From Pseudomonas salomonii (GTDB taxonomy: Bacteria > Pseudomonadota > Gammaproteobacteria > Pseudomonadales > Pseudomonadaceae), in NCBI RefSeq assembly GCF_900107155.1, contig NZ_FNOX01000006.1:320415-384414 (forward strand): a stretch of DNA of 64,000 bases. Direction: 5' to 3'. The notes beneath the pieces are model-generated. The model was given only the letters and a program-made list of their open reading frames with translations, did not search any database and had not been told where the DNA came from. The translations under genes were made by a program, and so were the position numbers. Within the stretch, counting starts at the first letter, position 1; every line of letters starts with the position of its first letter. Positions 52,841 to 61,695 of the stretch are shown here, piece after piece.

Positions 52841-53026
52841 GTTCTGGATACCTGTAGCGATGAGCGTATGAAGTAGGACCGCAGCCGGTGGTGGTTGATT
52901 CAACCGGGGTGGTCTGTGTGGCGCCCAGCATAGCCGGCTCGTTGCCATAAGGTCAGCACAGGCTTGCAAGCTCGGGCTCGGTTCTGGGAACACAATCGAC
53001 GTCGGTTTCTTTTATGGACGTTGCAG

Positions 53027-53407
53027 ATGAATGAATCTAAAAACCAGGCGCTTGGGCTGCTGTTTCTGCGAGTGAGCGCATCGCTGTTCTTGCTGTGGGT
53101 GCATGGGTTGCCCAAACTGCTCCACTACAGCCAGCAATTGACGCTGATCGAAGACCCGTTCCACCTGGGCGCCCATGTCACGTTGTGCCTGGCGATTGGC
53201 GCTGAAGTCGTCTGCCCGTTGTTGATTATCGCCGGGTTCTGGGTGCGCCTGGCCTGTTTGCCGATCCTCGCTGTGCTGCTGGTGGCGTTGCTGGTAGTGC
53301 ACCCGGAGTGGTCGCTGTTTGAAGGGCAGTTTGGATGGCTGCTGTTGATCCTGTTTTCCAGCATTCTGATCGCAGGGCCCGGCCGCCTGGCACTTGATCG
53401 CGGTTGA
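53027..53407 (+). CDS. DoxX-family membrane protein
   Basis: A 126-residue protein with four hydrophobic helices and the DoxX layout (LLFLRVSASLFLLWVHGLPKLLHY, then EVVCPLLIIAGFWVRLACLP). Such proteins sit in the inner membrane; some are linked to quinone reactions or redox homeostasis. It is divergent from the quinone reductase gene, a pairing worth noting. The start at 53027 (MNESKNQ) gives a normal length. Its ribosome-binding site is weak. Confidence 0.82.
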   Translation: MNESKNQALGLLFLRVSASLFLLWVHGLPKLLHYSQQLTLIEDPFHLGAHVTLCLAIGAEVVCPLLIIAGFWVRLACLPILAVLLVALLVVHPEWSLFEGQFGWLLLILFSSILIAGPGRLALDRG

Positions 53408-53414
53408 GTCTGAA

Positions 53415-53440
53415 CGAAAAAAGACCGGGCAAGCCCGGCC
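53415..53440 (-). terminator. Terminator of the arylesterase gene
   Basis: On the minus strand GGCCGGGC-TT-GCCCGGTC forms an 8-bp stem followed by six T residues (53417-53422). It is downstream of the esterase gene and lies 8 bases beyond the convergent doxX stop. Confidence 0.8.
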
Positions 53441-53468
53441 AAAGAAAGGAGAGGGTGACGCCGTTGCT

Positions 53469-54287
53469 TCAGCGGTTGAGGAAGGCCAACAGGTCTTCGT
53501 TTAACTGCTGGGTGTGAGTGGCGGCAAAACCAAGGGGCGCATCCTTGTACACCTTCAATTGCGCGCCTTTGATCATCTGCGCCGCCACCTTCCCGGTGGT
53601 CTCGAACGGCACGATCTGGTCGCCGTCACCGTGGATCACCAGGGTCGGCACATCGACCTTGGCCATGTCCGGGCGAAAGTCGGTTTCGGAGAATGCCGTG
53701 ACGCAATCAACCGTCGATTTGAGCGATGCCAGCAAGGCAATCTGCAAGGTCTGGGTGAGCACGCCCGGCGAGACCTTCTGCCCCTGGTTGATGCCAAAGA
53801 ACGGGGTATTGAAATCGCTGATAAATTGCGCGCGGTCCTTCAGCAGCCCGGCTTTGATACCGTCGAATACATCGGTGGGCACACCTTGCGGGTAGTCCGC
53901 TTTCTGACCAAAGATCGGCGTCACGGCACCCAGCAATACCAGGCCGGCTACGCGTGCGTTGCCATGGCGGGCGATGTAGCGAGCAACGTCGCCGCCGCCC
54001 ATGGAGAAGCCCACCAGGGTCACGTCGGTGAGGTCCAGGTGTTCAATCAACTGGGCAATATCGTCGGCGAAGGTGTCGTAGTCATTGCCGGTCCAGGGTT
54101 GGTCGGACCGGCCAAAACCACGGCGGTCGAAAGCGATGGTGCGAAAGCCGCGGCTGCTCAGGTATTCCATCTGGTATTCCCACATATCCGCATCCAGCGG
54201 CCAGCCGTGGCTGAACAATACCGGTTTACCGCTGCCCCAGTCCTTGAAGTAGATCTGGGTACCGTCTTTGGCAACGAATGTGCTCAT
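53469..54287 (-). CDS. Arylesterase (P. fluorescens PFE type) lacking the catalytic His
   Basis: A 272-residue alpha/beta hydrolase nearly the same throughout as the P. fluorescens arylesterase PFE, which also has perhydrolase activity. The nucleophile Ser95 (GFSMGGG) and acid Asp223 (HGDGDQIVP) are present. The catalytic His, His251 in PFE numbering (252 counting Met), is Leu here: YKDAPLGFAATH instead of the usual APHGF context. The codon is CTT, one base from CAT. The protein may be inactive as an esterase, or the base may be an error. It has no signal peptide. A terminator follows. Confidence 0.92.
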   Translation of the reverse strand: MSTFVAKDGTQIYFKDWGSGKPVLFSHGWPLDADMWEYQMEYLSSRGFRTIAFDRRGFGRSDQPWTGNDYDTFADDIAQLIEHLDLTDVTLVGFSMGGGDVARYIARHGNARVAGLVLLGAVTPIFGQKADYPQGVPTDVFDGIKAGLLKDRAQFISDFNTPFFGINQGQKVSPGVLTQTLQIALLASLKSTVDCVTAFSETDFRPDMAKVDVPTLVIHGDGDQIVPFETTGKVAAQMIKGAQLKVYKDAPLGFAATHTQQLNEDLLAFLNR

Positions 54288-54374
54288 GCATAACTCCTTG
54301 ATTGAGGGGGATGACTGCGCGTTACTATTGCCCTGTACCCGTCGAAGGGCTTGTACGCGTGTGCTTGCTTGGGT

Positions 54375-55766
54375 TTACCAACTGAATTTGAGTTCGACTC
54401 CCAGGTAATTGCTGTCGTCGCCACCGGCCTCGCGCAGGGTGCGGCCCACCGCGTAATGCACGGCTTCGACCGCGCCGGCAAGGTTCGGCGTGAAGGCGTA
54501 GTCGGTGCGCAACTGAGCGTAGGCGCCGGTCCAGCGTTCGCCTTGGCCTGCAGTGCCGGCAACGGGCAAGTTCGGTTGGGTATAGACCGCATCGTCGGTG
54601 GTCTGTCGCCAGAGCAGACCAATGGCAGACTGTACGCTTAGTTTGGGAAGGGGTTTGACGGTGATCGACGGTTTGACGTGGATCAGGTTGCTGTAGCCCG
54701 TATAGCCGGCCAGTGAAAAATAGTAGCCGTTGGGAAACAGCGGGTTGAACGTGCCGACGGTAGCGTCACCCGCTTTGCGGTCGCCGGAGGCGATATCCAG
54801 TTGCACGCCGAGCCGTGGTTGCCACGCCAGGCTCTCAAGCGTATAGCCCGTACGGCTGCCGGCGGCCCACGCCCGGATCGACTTGCTCCCCACCGACCCC
54901 CTTTGCAGCATCGCCTCGATGTCCCAGTCGAAGCCCTGGGCCGCGCCGCCCAGGCGGGCGTCGACAAACTGGCGGGTTTCCTCGCCGTCGGCGTCCAGGT
55001 AATGCGCAGCGCTGCGTTCATATACGCCGTAGTAGGCCGACAACTCATTGCTGCCGCCCACCAATCGCTCGACCCGCAGCAGGTGGAAGCGTGCGTCGCT
55101 GTTGGAGCGGTCGTCGAAATGTCTCTGGTCCTGATACTGCACCGGTTGGCTGGCGATCGCGATAAAACGCCAATGGGTGGTTTCCCAGTCGGCCCAGAGT
55201 GCATCGAACGACTGGCGCACATTCGGCCCATCCCGCGACGAGATAAACCGCTGCAAGTCGAAGGCGAAGTCCTGGCGGCCGATACGGCTTTTGAACGTCC
55301 CGCTGCTGAAGGTGTTTACGTACTCTGCAAACGCCAGCCGCAAGTCGACACGGTTCTGATCGGCACCACCCACTGTGGTTTTGTCGTACGCCCGAGCATC
55401 TTCGAGTTGGGTGAACACCCGCCAGTGTTCGTCCAGGTGCAGATCCGCGTGGACCTCAAAGCGCTGGATCAGGTAGCGATCACGCTGCACATCGCGCACG
55501 CCGAACCCGCTGGCATCGTTCATCTCGAAACGTTCGCGCAAGCTCGCGCCCAACGACAGGTACGTCATCGGGTTGGCGCTTGATAGCGGGATGTACTTCA
55601 AATTGTCCAACGGTTCTGTGCGCAGCAACGGGTCTTGCAGCACCGACCAGTTTTCCTGCCAGCGATTGGTTTTGAGCACCGGACGGGTGGCTTGCTCCTC
55701 GGCGTGGGCGCCGGCGGTGAGCAGCGGCCACAGCACGGCCAGGCCCCAGGGGGTACGACGATTCAT
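54375..55766 (-). CDS. Alginate-export-family outer-membrane porin
   Basis: A 463-residue outer-membrane beta-barrel of the AlgE-like alginate-export family. A signal peptide (MNRRTPWGLAVLWPLLTAGAHAEE) is followed by PLDNLKYIPLSSANPMTYLSLGASLRERFE, typical of the family, and the chain ends FSW. Members outside the alginate operon are often uptake channels. It overlaps the VOC gene upstream by ATGA, so the two are coupled. No other alginate gene is near. Confidence 0.88.
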   Translation of the reverse strand: MNRRTPWGLAVLWPLLTAGAHAEEQATRPVLKTNRWQENWSVLQDPLLRTEPLDNLKYIPLSSANPMTYLSLGASLRERFEMNDASGFGVRDVQRDRYLIQRFEVHADLHLDEHWRVFTQLEDARAYDKTTVGGADQNRVDLRLAFAEYVNTFSSGTFKSRIGRQDFAFDLQRFISSRDGPNVRQSFDALWADWETTHWRFIAIASQPVQYQDQRHFDDRSNSDARFHLLRVERLVGGSNELSAYYGVYERSAAHYLDADGEETRQFVDARLGGAAQGFDWDIEAMLQRGSVGSKSIRAWAAGSRTGYTLESLAWQPRLGVQLDIASGDRKAGDATVGTFNPLFPNGYYFSLAGYTGYSNLIHVKPSITVKPLPKLSVQSAIGLLWRQTTDDAVYTQPNLPVAGTAGQGERWTGAYAQLRTDYAFTPNLAGAVEAVHYAVGRTLREAGGDDSNYLGVELKFSW

Positions 55767-56656
55767 TTTGCCGCGCTGAGCTGGTGAATTTCCGCGACGT
55801 ATCCACCGGGAAATTCGACCATTGCGCTGCGCCGCCCTTTGCTTGCGAACGCCGGTACCAGCACAGTGGCCCCAGAGCCTGTGGCTTTGGCCAGGGTGGC
55901 CGTCAGGTCGTCGACCTGGTAACCGGTGGTCTCATGGCCGAACGGGTAGGGCAGTTGGCCATTGGTCACCAGTACGGCCATGCGTCCGAACGGCGATTGC
56001 AGGTCGACACGCCGGTAGAGGCCGCCCTGGCCGATATCGATACCCGGCGCGTGTTTGTCGTCAGTCAGGACTTTGCCATGGGAAAAGCCGAGGAACGCTT
56101 TGATAAACGCATCGGCCCGTTCGGCAGGCAGGTAGACGCGGTTTTCCGGCACCGTCTGGAACCCTGCGTAGTTCGGGGCCTGGGTGTGCCAGTAGAGCTG
56201 CATGTTCACACCGCCTGGCCACTGCACCACGGCATCGCGGCCGATGGGGTCGGGAAAGTCACTGACAATCACGGCTGCACCATTTTCCCGCGCGGCCTTG
56301 AGGGCCACGTCCATGTCCTTGACCAGGTAACCGTTGCGCTCCTGGCCAAACGGATGCGGTATGGGGGTGCTGAAGCCAAACAGTGACACCGTACCGACCG
56401 GCGTCTGCAGCAGTTGCGAGGTGGTACTGCTTGGCACTGGCAGTACGTTCACCACCACCTGTGGGGTACTTTTGCCACCGAAGGTCGCCAGGAAGCTTGT
56501 GGCAAAGCGGTCCACATCAGCCGGTGCCACGTAGACGTGGCTGGTGTCGTACTGCGGCGCCACTGCCACGCTCGGCGTTGCCGCAAACGCGCTGTTCATC
56601 ATGGCCCCGGCCAACAGCGTCAATGCCAGGCTTACCCGATTCGCTTTTCTACCCAT
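55763..56656 (-). CDS. Periplasmic two-domain VOC (glyoxalase-fold) protein
   Basis: A 297-residue exported protein. A signal peptide (MGRKANRVSLALTLLAGAMMNSAFAA) leads into two vicinal-oxygen-chelate modules (about residues 37-155 and 168-290), each with a HPFGQE/YPFGHE repeat and GYLVKDM/GYQVDDL. The substrate is unknown. It is translationally coupled to the outer-membrane porin, so a periplasmic role on the porin's cargo is the natural guess. Confidence 0.8.
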   Translation of the reverse strand: MGRKANRVSLALTLLAGAMMNSAFAATPSVAVAPQYDTSHVYVAPADVDRFATSFLATFGGKSTPQVVVNVLPVPSSTTSQLLQTPVGTVSLFGFSTPIPHPFGQERNGYLVKDMDVALKAARENGAAVIVSDFPDPIGRDAVVQWPGGVNMQLYWHTQAPNYAGFQTVPENRVYLPAERADAFIKAFLGFSHGKVLTDDKHAPGIDIGQGGLYRRVDLQSPFGRMAVLVTNGQLPYPFGHETTGYQVDDLTATLAKATGSGATVLVPAFASKGRRSAMVEFPGGYVAEIHQLSAAK

Positions 56657-56802
56657 GCCTGCTCTCCAGCCGATTTTGGAAAGTCAGAAGCTTAGGCGGC
56701 CTGCCTGGATGCGAATTGTATGGGCGTGCTTGATGGCGCACTTGAGGCAGGAAAGTCACAGGGCATGACCGCTGGGTTTTTCAGCGCGCACCCTCTTTAT
56801 TA

Positions 56803-57375
56803 TCACGCCACCTTAATAATCTTCGACACCAACTCCACCACCGTCTTGGCCTGCAACTTTCTCATCAAGCGCGCGCGGTGCACCTCCACCGTGCGGTGGG
56901 AGATCGCCAGGCGCAAGGCGATTTCCTTGGACTTGAGGCCATTGACGATGTGCATGGCGATTTCCCGCTCCCGTGGCGTGAGATCGCCGGTGCCCTGGTG
57001 CGTGCGGTCCAGGCGCTCGAAGTGCCAGATCATCAGTTTGAATGGGTCTTTGGGCGTGAGGGTGTAACCGTGGGACTTGGCCCAGAACACTTCGCCGTTG
57101 TGGTGCTGCATGAAACGCTCGTCGGAGTAGAAACCGTTTTCGCTTTCCAGCAGCCATTCATGGCTGCGCTTGCCAATGGCGTGGTAGTCCGCCTGGGAAG
57201 GGTAGATCAGCAGCGTCAGTTGGTTGACCAATGCGTCGCGCGAATAGCCGAACAATTGCAGGAAGGCTTCATTACAGTCGACCATTACGCGGTTGCGGGT
57301 GACCAGTTGCGGCGCGGGGGAGAGTTGGAACGCCAGGCGTTCTATGTCATGGAACTGCTGTGCAAACGCGTTCAT
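56803..57375 (-). CDS. PAS-LuxR transcriptional regulator
   Basis: A 190-residue regulator with an N-terminal PAS-like sensor (about residues 10-115, ending KLMIWHFERLD) and a C-terminal LuxR helix-turn-helix (DLTPREREIAMHIVNGLKSKEIALRLAISHRTVEVHRARLMRKLQ, about 128-172). It is divergent from the thiolase operon, and a perfect palindrome lies between the two. It likely senses the operon's substrate or its acyl-CoA product. Confidence 0.9.
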   Translation of the reverse strand: MNAFAQQFHDIERLAFQLSPAPQLVTRNRVMVDCNEAFLQLFGYSRDALVNQLTLLIYPSQADYHAIGKRSHEWLLESENGFYSDERFMQHHNGEVFWAKSHGYTLTPKDPFKLMIWHFERLDRTHQGTGDLTPREREIAMHIVNGLKSKEIALRLAISHRTVEVHRARLMRKLQAKTVVELVSKIIKVA

Positions 57376-57410
57376 TGGGCATCCTGCCTCGTCGCTTTTC
57401 TCAACTGGGG

Positions 57411-57430
57411 CTACTTAGCCATGTAAGTAG
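57411..57430. promoter_or_regulatory. LuxR-type operator palindrome
   Basis: CTACTTAGCCATGTAAGTAG has perfect 7-bp arms and a 6-base centre, the 20-bp geometry usual for LuxR-type regulators. It sits 36 bases from the luxR-type start and 76 from the thiolase start, in the divergent gap. Confidence 0.65.
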
Positions 57431-57505
57431 TTGCACGAATTGGCGCGCGGCCAACGGTGGGTCATTGTAGGTAAATGTCCGCACCAAAAATAGAAGAAAT
57501 TGATT

Positions 57506-58684
57506 ATGCCAGCTGATTGCGTCTCCATTGTTGCTGCCGGTCATTCACGTTTCGGTCGCCTTGAAGGCACCCGCCTGGAGGATCTGATCGTACAGGTCAC
57601 CCGCGAAGCCCTGAAGGACGCGGCAATTGACGCGAGCGAGATCGACGCGTTATTACTTGGCCACTTCAATTCGGGGTTGGTGCCCGATGGGTTCCCGGCC
57701 TCGCTGCTGCTGCAGGCCGACCCTGGGCTGCGCTTCAAACCGGCGACCCGCTGTGAAAACGCCTGCGCGTCCGGGTCGGCGGCGATCCTGGCCGGGGTTC
57801 AGGCGATCCTGTCCGGCAGCGCCGAGCTGGTACTGGTGGTGGGCGCCGAAAAGATGACCCACACCACCACCGCCGAGGTGACCCAGGCCCTGGCCGGTGC
57901 CGGCTATCAGAACGACCCGGCCGAAGCAGGCTTGAGTTTCCCGCAGTTGTTCGGCCGTGCGGCGCGTCAGTATGCCGAGCGCTACCACTGCCCGTTGGGC
58001 TCGATGGCGGCCATCGCCACCAAGAACCATTCCAACGCCATGGCCAACCCGCTGGCGCAGATGCACCGGGTGATGGATTTCGAACACTGCAACAACGTGT
58101 CCCAGAGCAACCCGTTTGTGGCCGATTCGCTGCGCCTGACCGATTGCTCGCTGATCAGCGACGGCGCCGCCGCGATCATCCTGGCTTCGCCGAAACGTGC
58201 GCGCGCGTTTCGCCGTGATGTACAGATTCGCACACTGACCCAGGTCAACGATTGCCTGCCGATTGCCCAGCGCGACATCCTCGCCTTTGAAGGCCCGCAA
58301 CGCGCGATCCATACGGCGTTGCGCGGGGCGAACATCACCCTGGCCGACCTGAGTTTTGCCGAGGTACATGATTGCTTCACCATCGCCGAGCTGCTGATCT
58401 ACGAAGCCATGGGCCTGGCGCCCAAAGGCGAGGGGCACCGTGTGCTTGACAGCGGCGTGGTGCGCGCGGGCGGGCGGTTGCCGGTGAACCTGTCCGGCGG
58501 GCTCAAGGCCAAGGGGCATCCGGTGGGCGCCACCGGCGTGTCGATGCATGCCCTGGCGTTTCGCCAATTGACCGGCGAGCCGATCGGCCTGGCAGTGCCT
58601 AACCCCGAGTTCGGTTTGGTGTTCAACATGGGCGGGATGGCCGTGGCCAACTATGCCTCGGTGCTGCACGCGCGTCGGAGCTGA
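57506..58684 (+). CDS. SCP-x/acetyl-CoA acetyltransferase-type thiolase
   Basis: A 392-residue thiolase of the SCP-x-like branch. The nucleophile Cys is in ENACASGSAA (about residue 90), a second active-site segment reads AEVHDCFTIAEL (about residues 290-301), and GHPVGATG follows (about 340). It cleaves beta-ketoacyl-CoA with CoA, or joins acyl units. It is the first gene of a three-gene operon with a CoA ligase and a carrier; no dehydrogenase or hydratase accompanies it. ATG 57506 follows AGAAG; a TTG 6 bases earlier is possible. Confidence 0.9.
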   Translation: MPADCVSIVAAGHSRFGRLEGTRLEDLIVQVTREALKDAAIDASEIDALLLGHFNSGLVPDGFPASLLLQADPGLRFKPATRCENACASGSAAILAGVQAILSGSAELVLVVGAEKMTHTTTAEVTQALAGAGYQNDPAEAGLSFPQLFGRAARQYAERYHCPLGSMAAIATKNHSNAMANPLAQMHRVMDFEHCNNVSQSNPFVADSLRLTDCSLISDGAAAIILASPKRARAFRRDVQIRTLTQVNDCLPIAQRDILAFEGPQRAIHTALRGANITLADLSFAEVHDCFTIAELLIYEAMGLAPKGEGHRVLDSGVVRAGGRLPVNLSGGLKAKGHPVGATGVSMHALAFRQLTGEPIGLAVPNPEFGLVFNMGGMAVANYASVLHARRS

Positions 58685-58687
58685 GCC

Positions 58688-60223
58688 ATGAACATTGCCA
58701 ACTGGCTGCACGACACCCAGCGCCGCGACCCGCAACGCCCGGCGTTGTTTGAAGGCACGCGGCACGTCGCCGACTACGCAACCTTCGCCGCCCATGTCCG
58801 CCAACGCGCCGCGCAACTGGTCGATCAATATGGCCTGGTGCCGGGCGATGCGGTGGCGCTGTTGATGAAAAACAGCTGCGACTACCTGGAAGTGCTCTAC
58901 GCCGTCTGGTGGCTGGGCGGCGTGGTGGTGCCGATCAACGCCAAACTGCACCCGGCAGAAGCCGCGTGGATTGCCACCCATGCCGAGGCTCGCTTGATTT
59001 TTACCGACGGCGGCCGGGTCTTCGCGTCATCCCGCGACTTGCCTGCGCGCTGCAAGGAACTGGACGCTCACACGCTGCCGCCGACCCGTGGCTGGCCGAC
59101 CCTGGAGCAGCCGGTGCCGCGCCAGGATCAGGACCTGGCCTGGCTGTTCTACACCTCCGGCACCACCGGGCGCTCCAAGGGCGTGATGCTGTCCCACGGC
59201 AACCTGGTCGCCATGTCGCTGTGTTACCCCACGGATGTCGACCCGGTGCGTGCCGACGACGCAGCCGTGTATGCCGCGCCGATGTCCCACGGGGCGGGGC
59301 TGTATAACTTTATCCATGTGCGCTGCGGTGCACGGCATGTGGTGCCGGCTTCCGGCGGTTTTGATGCCGGCGAACTGTTTGGCCTGGCTACGGAGCTGGG
59401 CAATGTATCGCTGTTTGCCGCGCCGACCATGGTCAAGCGCATGGTCGAACAGGCGCGGCGCCAGGGTTATGGCGGCGACGGCATCAAGACCATCGTCTAC
59501 GGGGGCGGGCCGATGTACCTGGCCGACCTGTGCGAGGCGCTCGACACCTTCGGCCCGCGCTTGGTGCAGATCTACGGCCAGGGTGAAAGCCCGATGACCA
59601 TCAGCGTATTGCCCCGCACCCTGATCGCGGACCGCCAGCGCCCAGGCTGGTCAACCCTGGCGGCCTCCGTTGGCCATGCGCAAGCCTGTGTGGAAATCCG
59701 TATTCTGGATGCCCGGCACCAGCCGCTGCCGACCGGCGAGCGCGGTGAGATTGCCGTGCGCGGCGCCACGGTGATGCAAGGTTATTGGCGCAACCCGCAG
59801 GCCTCCGCGCAAACCCTGGTCGATGGCTGGCTGCTCACCGGCGACATCGGCTTTCTCGACCCGGCCGGCTACCTGACCCTCACCGATCGTTCCAAAGACG
59901 TGATCATCAGCGGCGGCAGCAATGTGTACCCGCGTGAAGTCGAGGAAGTGCTGGTGCAGCATCCCGAGGTGTCCGAGGTGTGTGTGGTGGGCGAGCCGGA
60001 CGCGCAATGGGGCGAGTCAGTGGTGGCCTTTGTGGTCACACGCAGCGGGCAGGCATTGGATGAGGCCGAACTCACCGCGTGGTTTCTGGAGCGCATGGCG
60101 TCATTCAAGAAACCCAAAAAGTATGTGTTCAGAGCCGATTTGCCGAAGAACAGCTACGGCAAAACCCTCAAGACCGACTTGCGGCAGTGGTTGAAAGCAG
60201 CGAGTATCGCCGCGCTTTCCTAG
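58688..60223 (+). CDS. Acyl-CoA synthetase (AMP-forming)
   Basis: A 511-residue adenylate-forming ligase that activates a carboxylic acid to its CoA thioester using ATP. The P-loop LFYTSGTTGRSKG (about residues 154-166), YGQGESPMT, the hinge LTGDIGFLD and the C-terminal Lys in PKNSYGKTLK are all present. The gene begins 3 bases after the thiolase stop. The substrate cannot be read from sequence; the operon suggests an acid with a 3-oxo or easily cleaved chain. Confidence 0.92.
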   Translation: MNIANWLHDTQRRDPQRPALFEGTRHVADYATFAAHVRQRAAQLVDQYGLVPGDAVALLMKNSCDYLEVLYAVWWLGGVVVPINAKLHPAEAAWIATHAEARLIFTDGGRVFASSRDLPARCKELDAHTLPPTRGWPTLEQPVPRQDQDLAWLFYTSGTTGRSKGVMLSHGNLVAMSLCYPTDVDPVRADDAAVYAAPMSHGAGLYNFIHVRCGARHVVPASGGFDAGELFGLATELGNVSLFAAPTMVKRMVEQARRQGYGGDGIKTIVYGGGPMYLADLCEALDTFGPRLVQIYGQGESPMTISVLPRTLIADRQRPGWSTLAASVGHAQACVEIRILDARHQPLPTGERGEIAVRGATVMQGYWRNPQASAQTLVDGWLLTGDIGFLDPAGYLTLTDRSKDVIISGGSNVYPREVEEVLVQHPEVSEVCVVGEPDAQWGESVVAFVVTRSGQALDEAELTAWFLERMASFKKPKKYVFRADLPKNSYGKTLKTDLRQWLKAASIAALS

Positions 60224-60261
60224 CTTTTCATGGACAGAACAACCGACAAGGAGTCCCTTCG

Positions 60262-61584
60262 ATGGGCAATACAGCGCAAGACACGCAGCGCAAGCGCCGC
60301 CGTGCATTTCTCGGTGCCACCTCGGGCCACCTGATCGAGTGGTATGACTATGGCGTCTACGGCTTTCTCGCCGTGTACATCGGCCAGGCGTTTTTCGTCT
60401 CCGATGACCCCACCACCAGCCTGCTCGCCAGTTTCGCGGCGTTCGCCCTGAGCTTCTTTATCCGGCCGCTGGGCGGGCTGTTCTTCGGCCCGCTGGCGGA
60501 CAAGATCGGCCGGCGCAAAACCCTGATCATGGCGCTGGTGATGATGACCGGCTCCACCGTAATGCTGGGCCTGTTGCCCACTTACGCGACCCTGGGCATC
60601 GCCGCGCCGATCCTGCTGATTCTGGTGCGCTGCGTGCAGGGCTTTTCGGCGGGCGGCGAAATCGGCACCGTCACCAGTTTTATCTCCGAATACGCCGGCC
60701 CCGGCCGCCGTGGTTTTGCCACGTGCTGGTTGATGGTCACCGCCGTGCTCGGCCTGCTGCTGGGTGGCGCCGTGGCGAACGGCATGACCTGGATTCTGGG
60801 CGCCGACACGATGCAGGAATGGGCCTGGCGCGTGCCGTTCCTGATCGCGGCGCCGCTGGGGTTTATCTCCATGTATATCCGCCTCAAGCTCGAAGACAGC
60901 CCGGAGTTTCTGGCCCTGCAACGCGCCGGGCAAACCTCCCGCGCGCCGCTGCGCGAGGTCTGGCAGTGGAAACGCGCCATCGCCCTGGTGTTCTTCATCA
61001 TCACCTTGCACAGCTCGATCTTTTACCTGGTACTGACCTTCGCCTCGACCTACATGGCCAAGATCCTCAAGTTCGACAGCGGCACCACCTTGCTCTATGT
61101 GTTTGTCGCCAGCTTCTCGGCGGCATTCGTGATGCCGTTTGGTGGCGCCTTCACCGACAAATACGGGCGCAAGCCGTTTCTGATGGTGATCGGCACTTTG
61201 GCCACGCTGGCGATGTTCTGGCTGTTCAAATCGGCACCCACCGCCACGCCCGCGTCGTTCTTCGCGCCGTTGATGGCCGTGGCGATCCTGTTCGGGCTGT
61301 ACGCCTCATCCACCTACGCGCTGATGAGTGAACTGCTGCCGACGCGCATCCGCTCCACCGGGATTGCCGTGGCCTATAACGTGCCAGTCGCGGTGTTTGG
61401 TGGCAGCGCGCCGTTGATCTCCACCTGGCTGATCAAGGTGACGGGCGACATCACTTCACCGTGGTACTTCTACGTGGCCACCGGTGTGGTGTCGCTGATT
61501 GCCCTGGTGGTGTTGCGCAAAGAGGACTTTGTTGCCAGCGCTGGCCCGGTGGTCGCGCCGCCTGCGGCTGCGGCACTGGCCTGA
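60262..61584 (+). CDS. MFS transporter, metabolite:H+ symporter (MHS) type
   Basis: A 440-residue, twelve-helix carrier of the MHS group (relatives: KgtP, ShiA, citrate and aromatic-acid carriers). The start GATSGHLIEWYDYGVYGFLAVYIG and RPLGGLFFGPLADKIGRRKTL are typical. It should import the acid that the CoA ligase activates. Start 60262 has AAGGAG 14 bases upstream. It is 38 bases after the ligase gene and closes the operon. Confidence 0.92.
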   Translation: MGNTAQDTQRKRRRAFLGATSGHLIEWYDYGVYGFLAVYIGQAFFVSDDPTTSLLASFAAFALSFFIRPLGGLFFGPLADKIGRRKTLIMALVMMTGSTVMLGLLPTYATLGIAAPILLILVRCVQGFSAGGEIGTVTSFISEYAGPGRRGFATCWLMVTAVLGLLLGGAVANGMTWILGADTMQEWAWRVPFLIAAPLGFISMYIRLKLEDSPEFLALQRAGQTSRAPLREVWQWKRAIALVFFIITLHSSIFYLVLTFASTYMAKILKFDSGTTLLYVFVASFSAAFVMPFGGAFTDKYGRKPFLMVIGTLATLAMFWLFKSAPTATPASFFAPLMAVAILFGLYASSTYALMSELLPTRIRSTGIAVAYNVPVAVFGGSAPLISTWLIKVTGDITSPWYFYVATGVVSLIALVVLRKEDFVASAGPVVAPPAAAALA

Positions 61585-61695
61585 TCGCTCAGGGGCGTTG
61601 GGGTTTGACCGACGTCCTGTTTCGTGTGTGTTGTAATATATTGAGACAACCCCGCCAGTCTCCGCTGACTGCGCCACGAAACAGAGTGAATTGTG

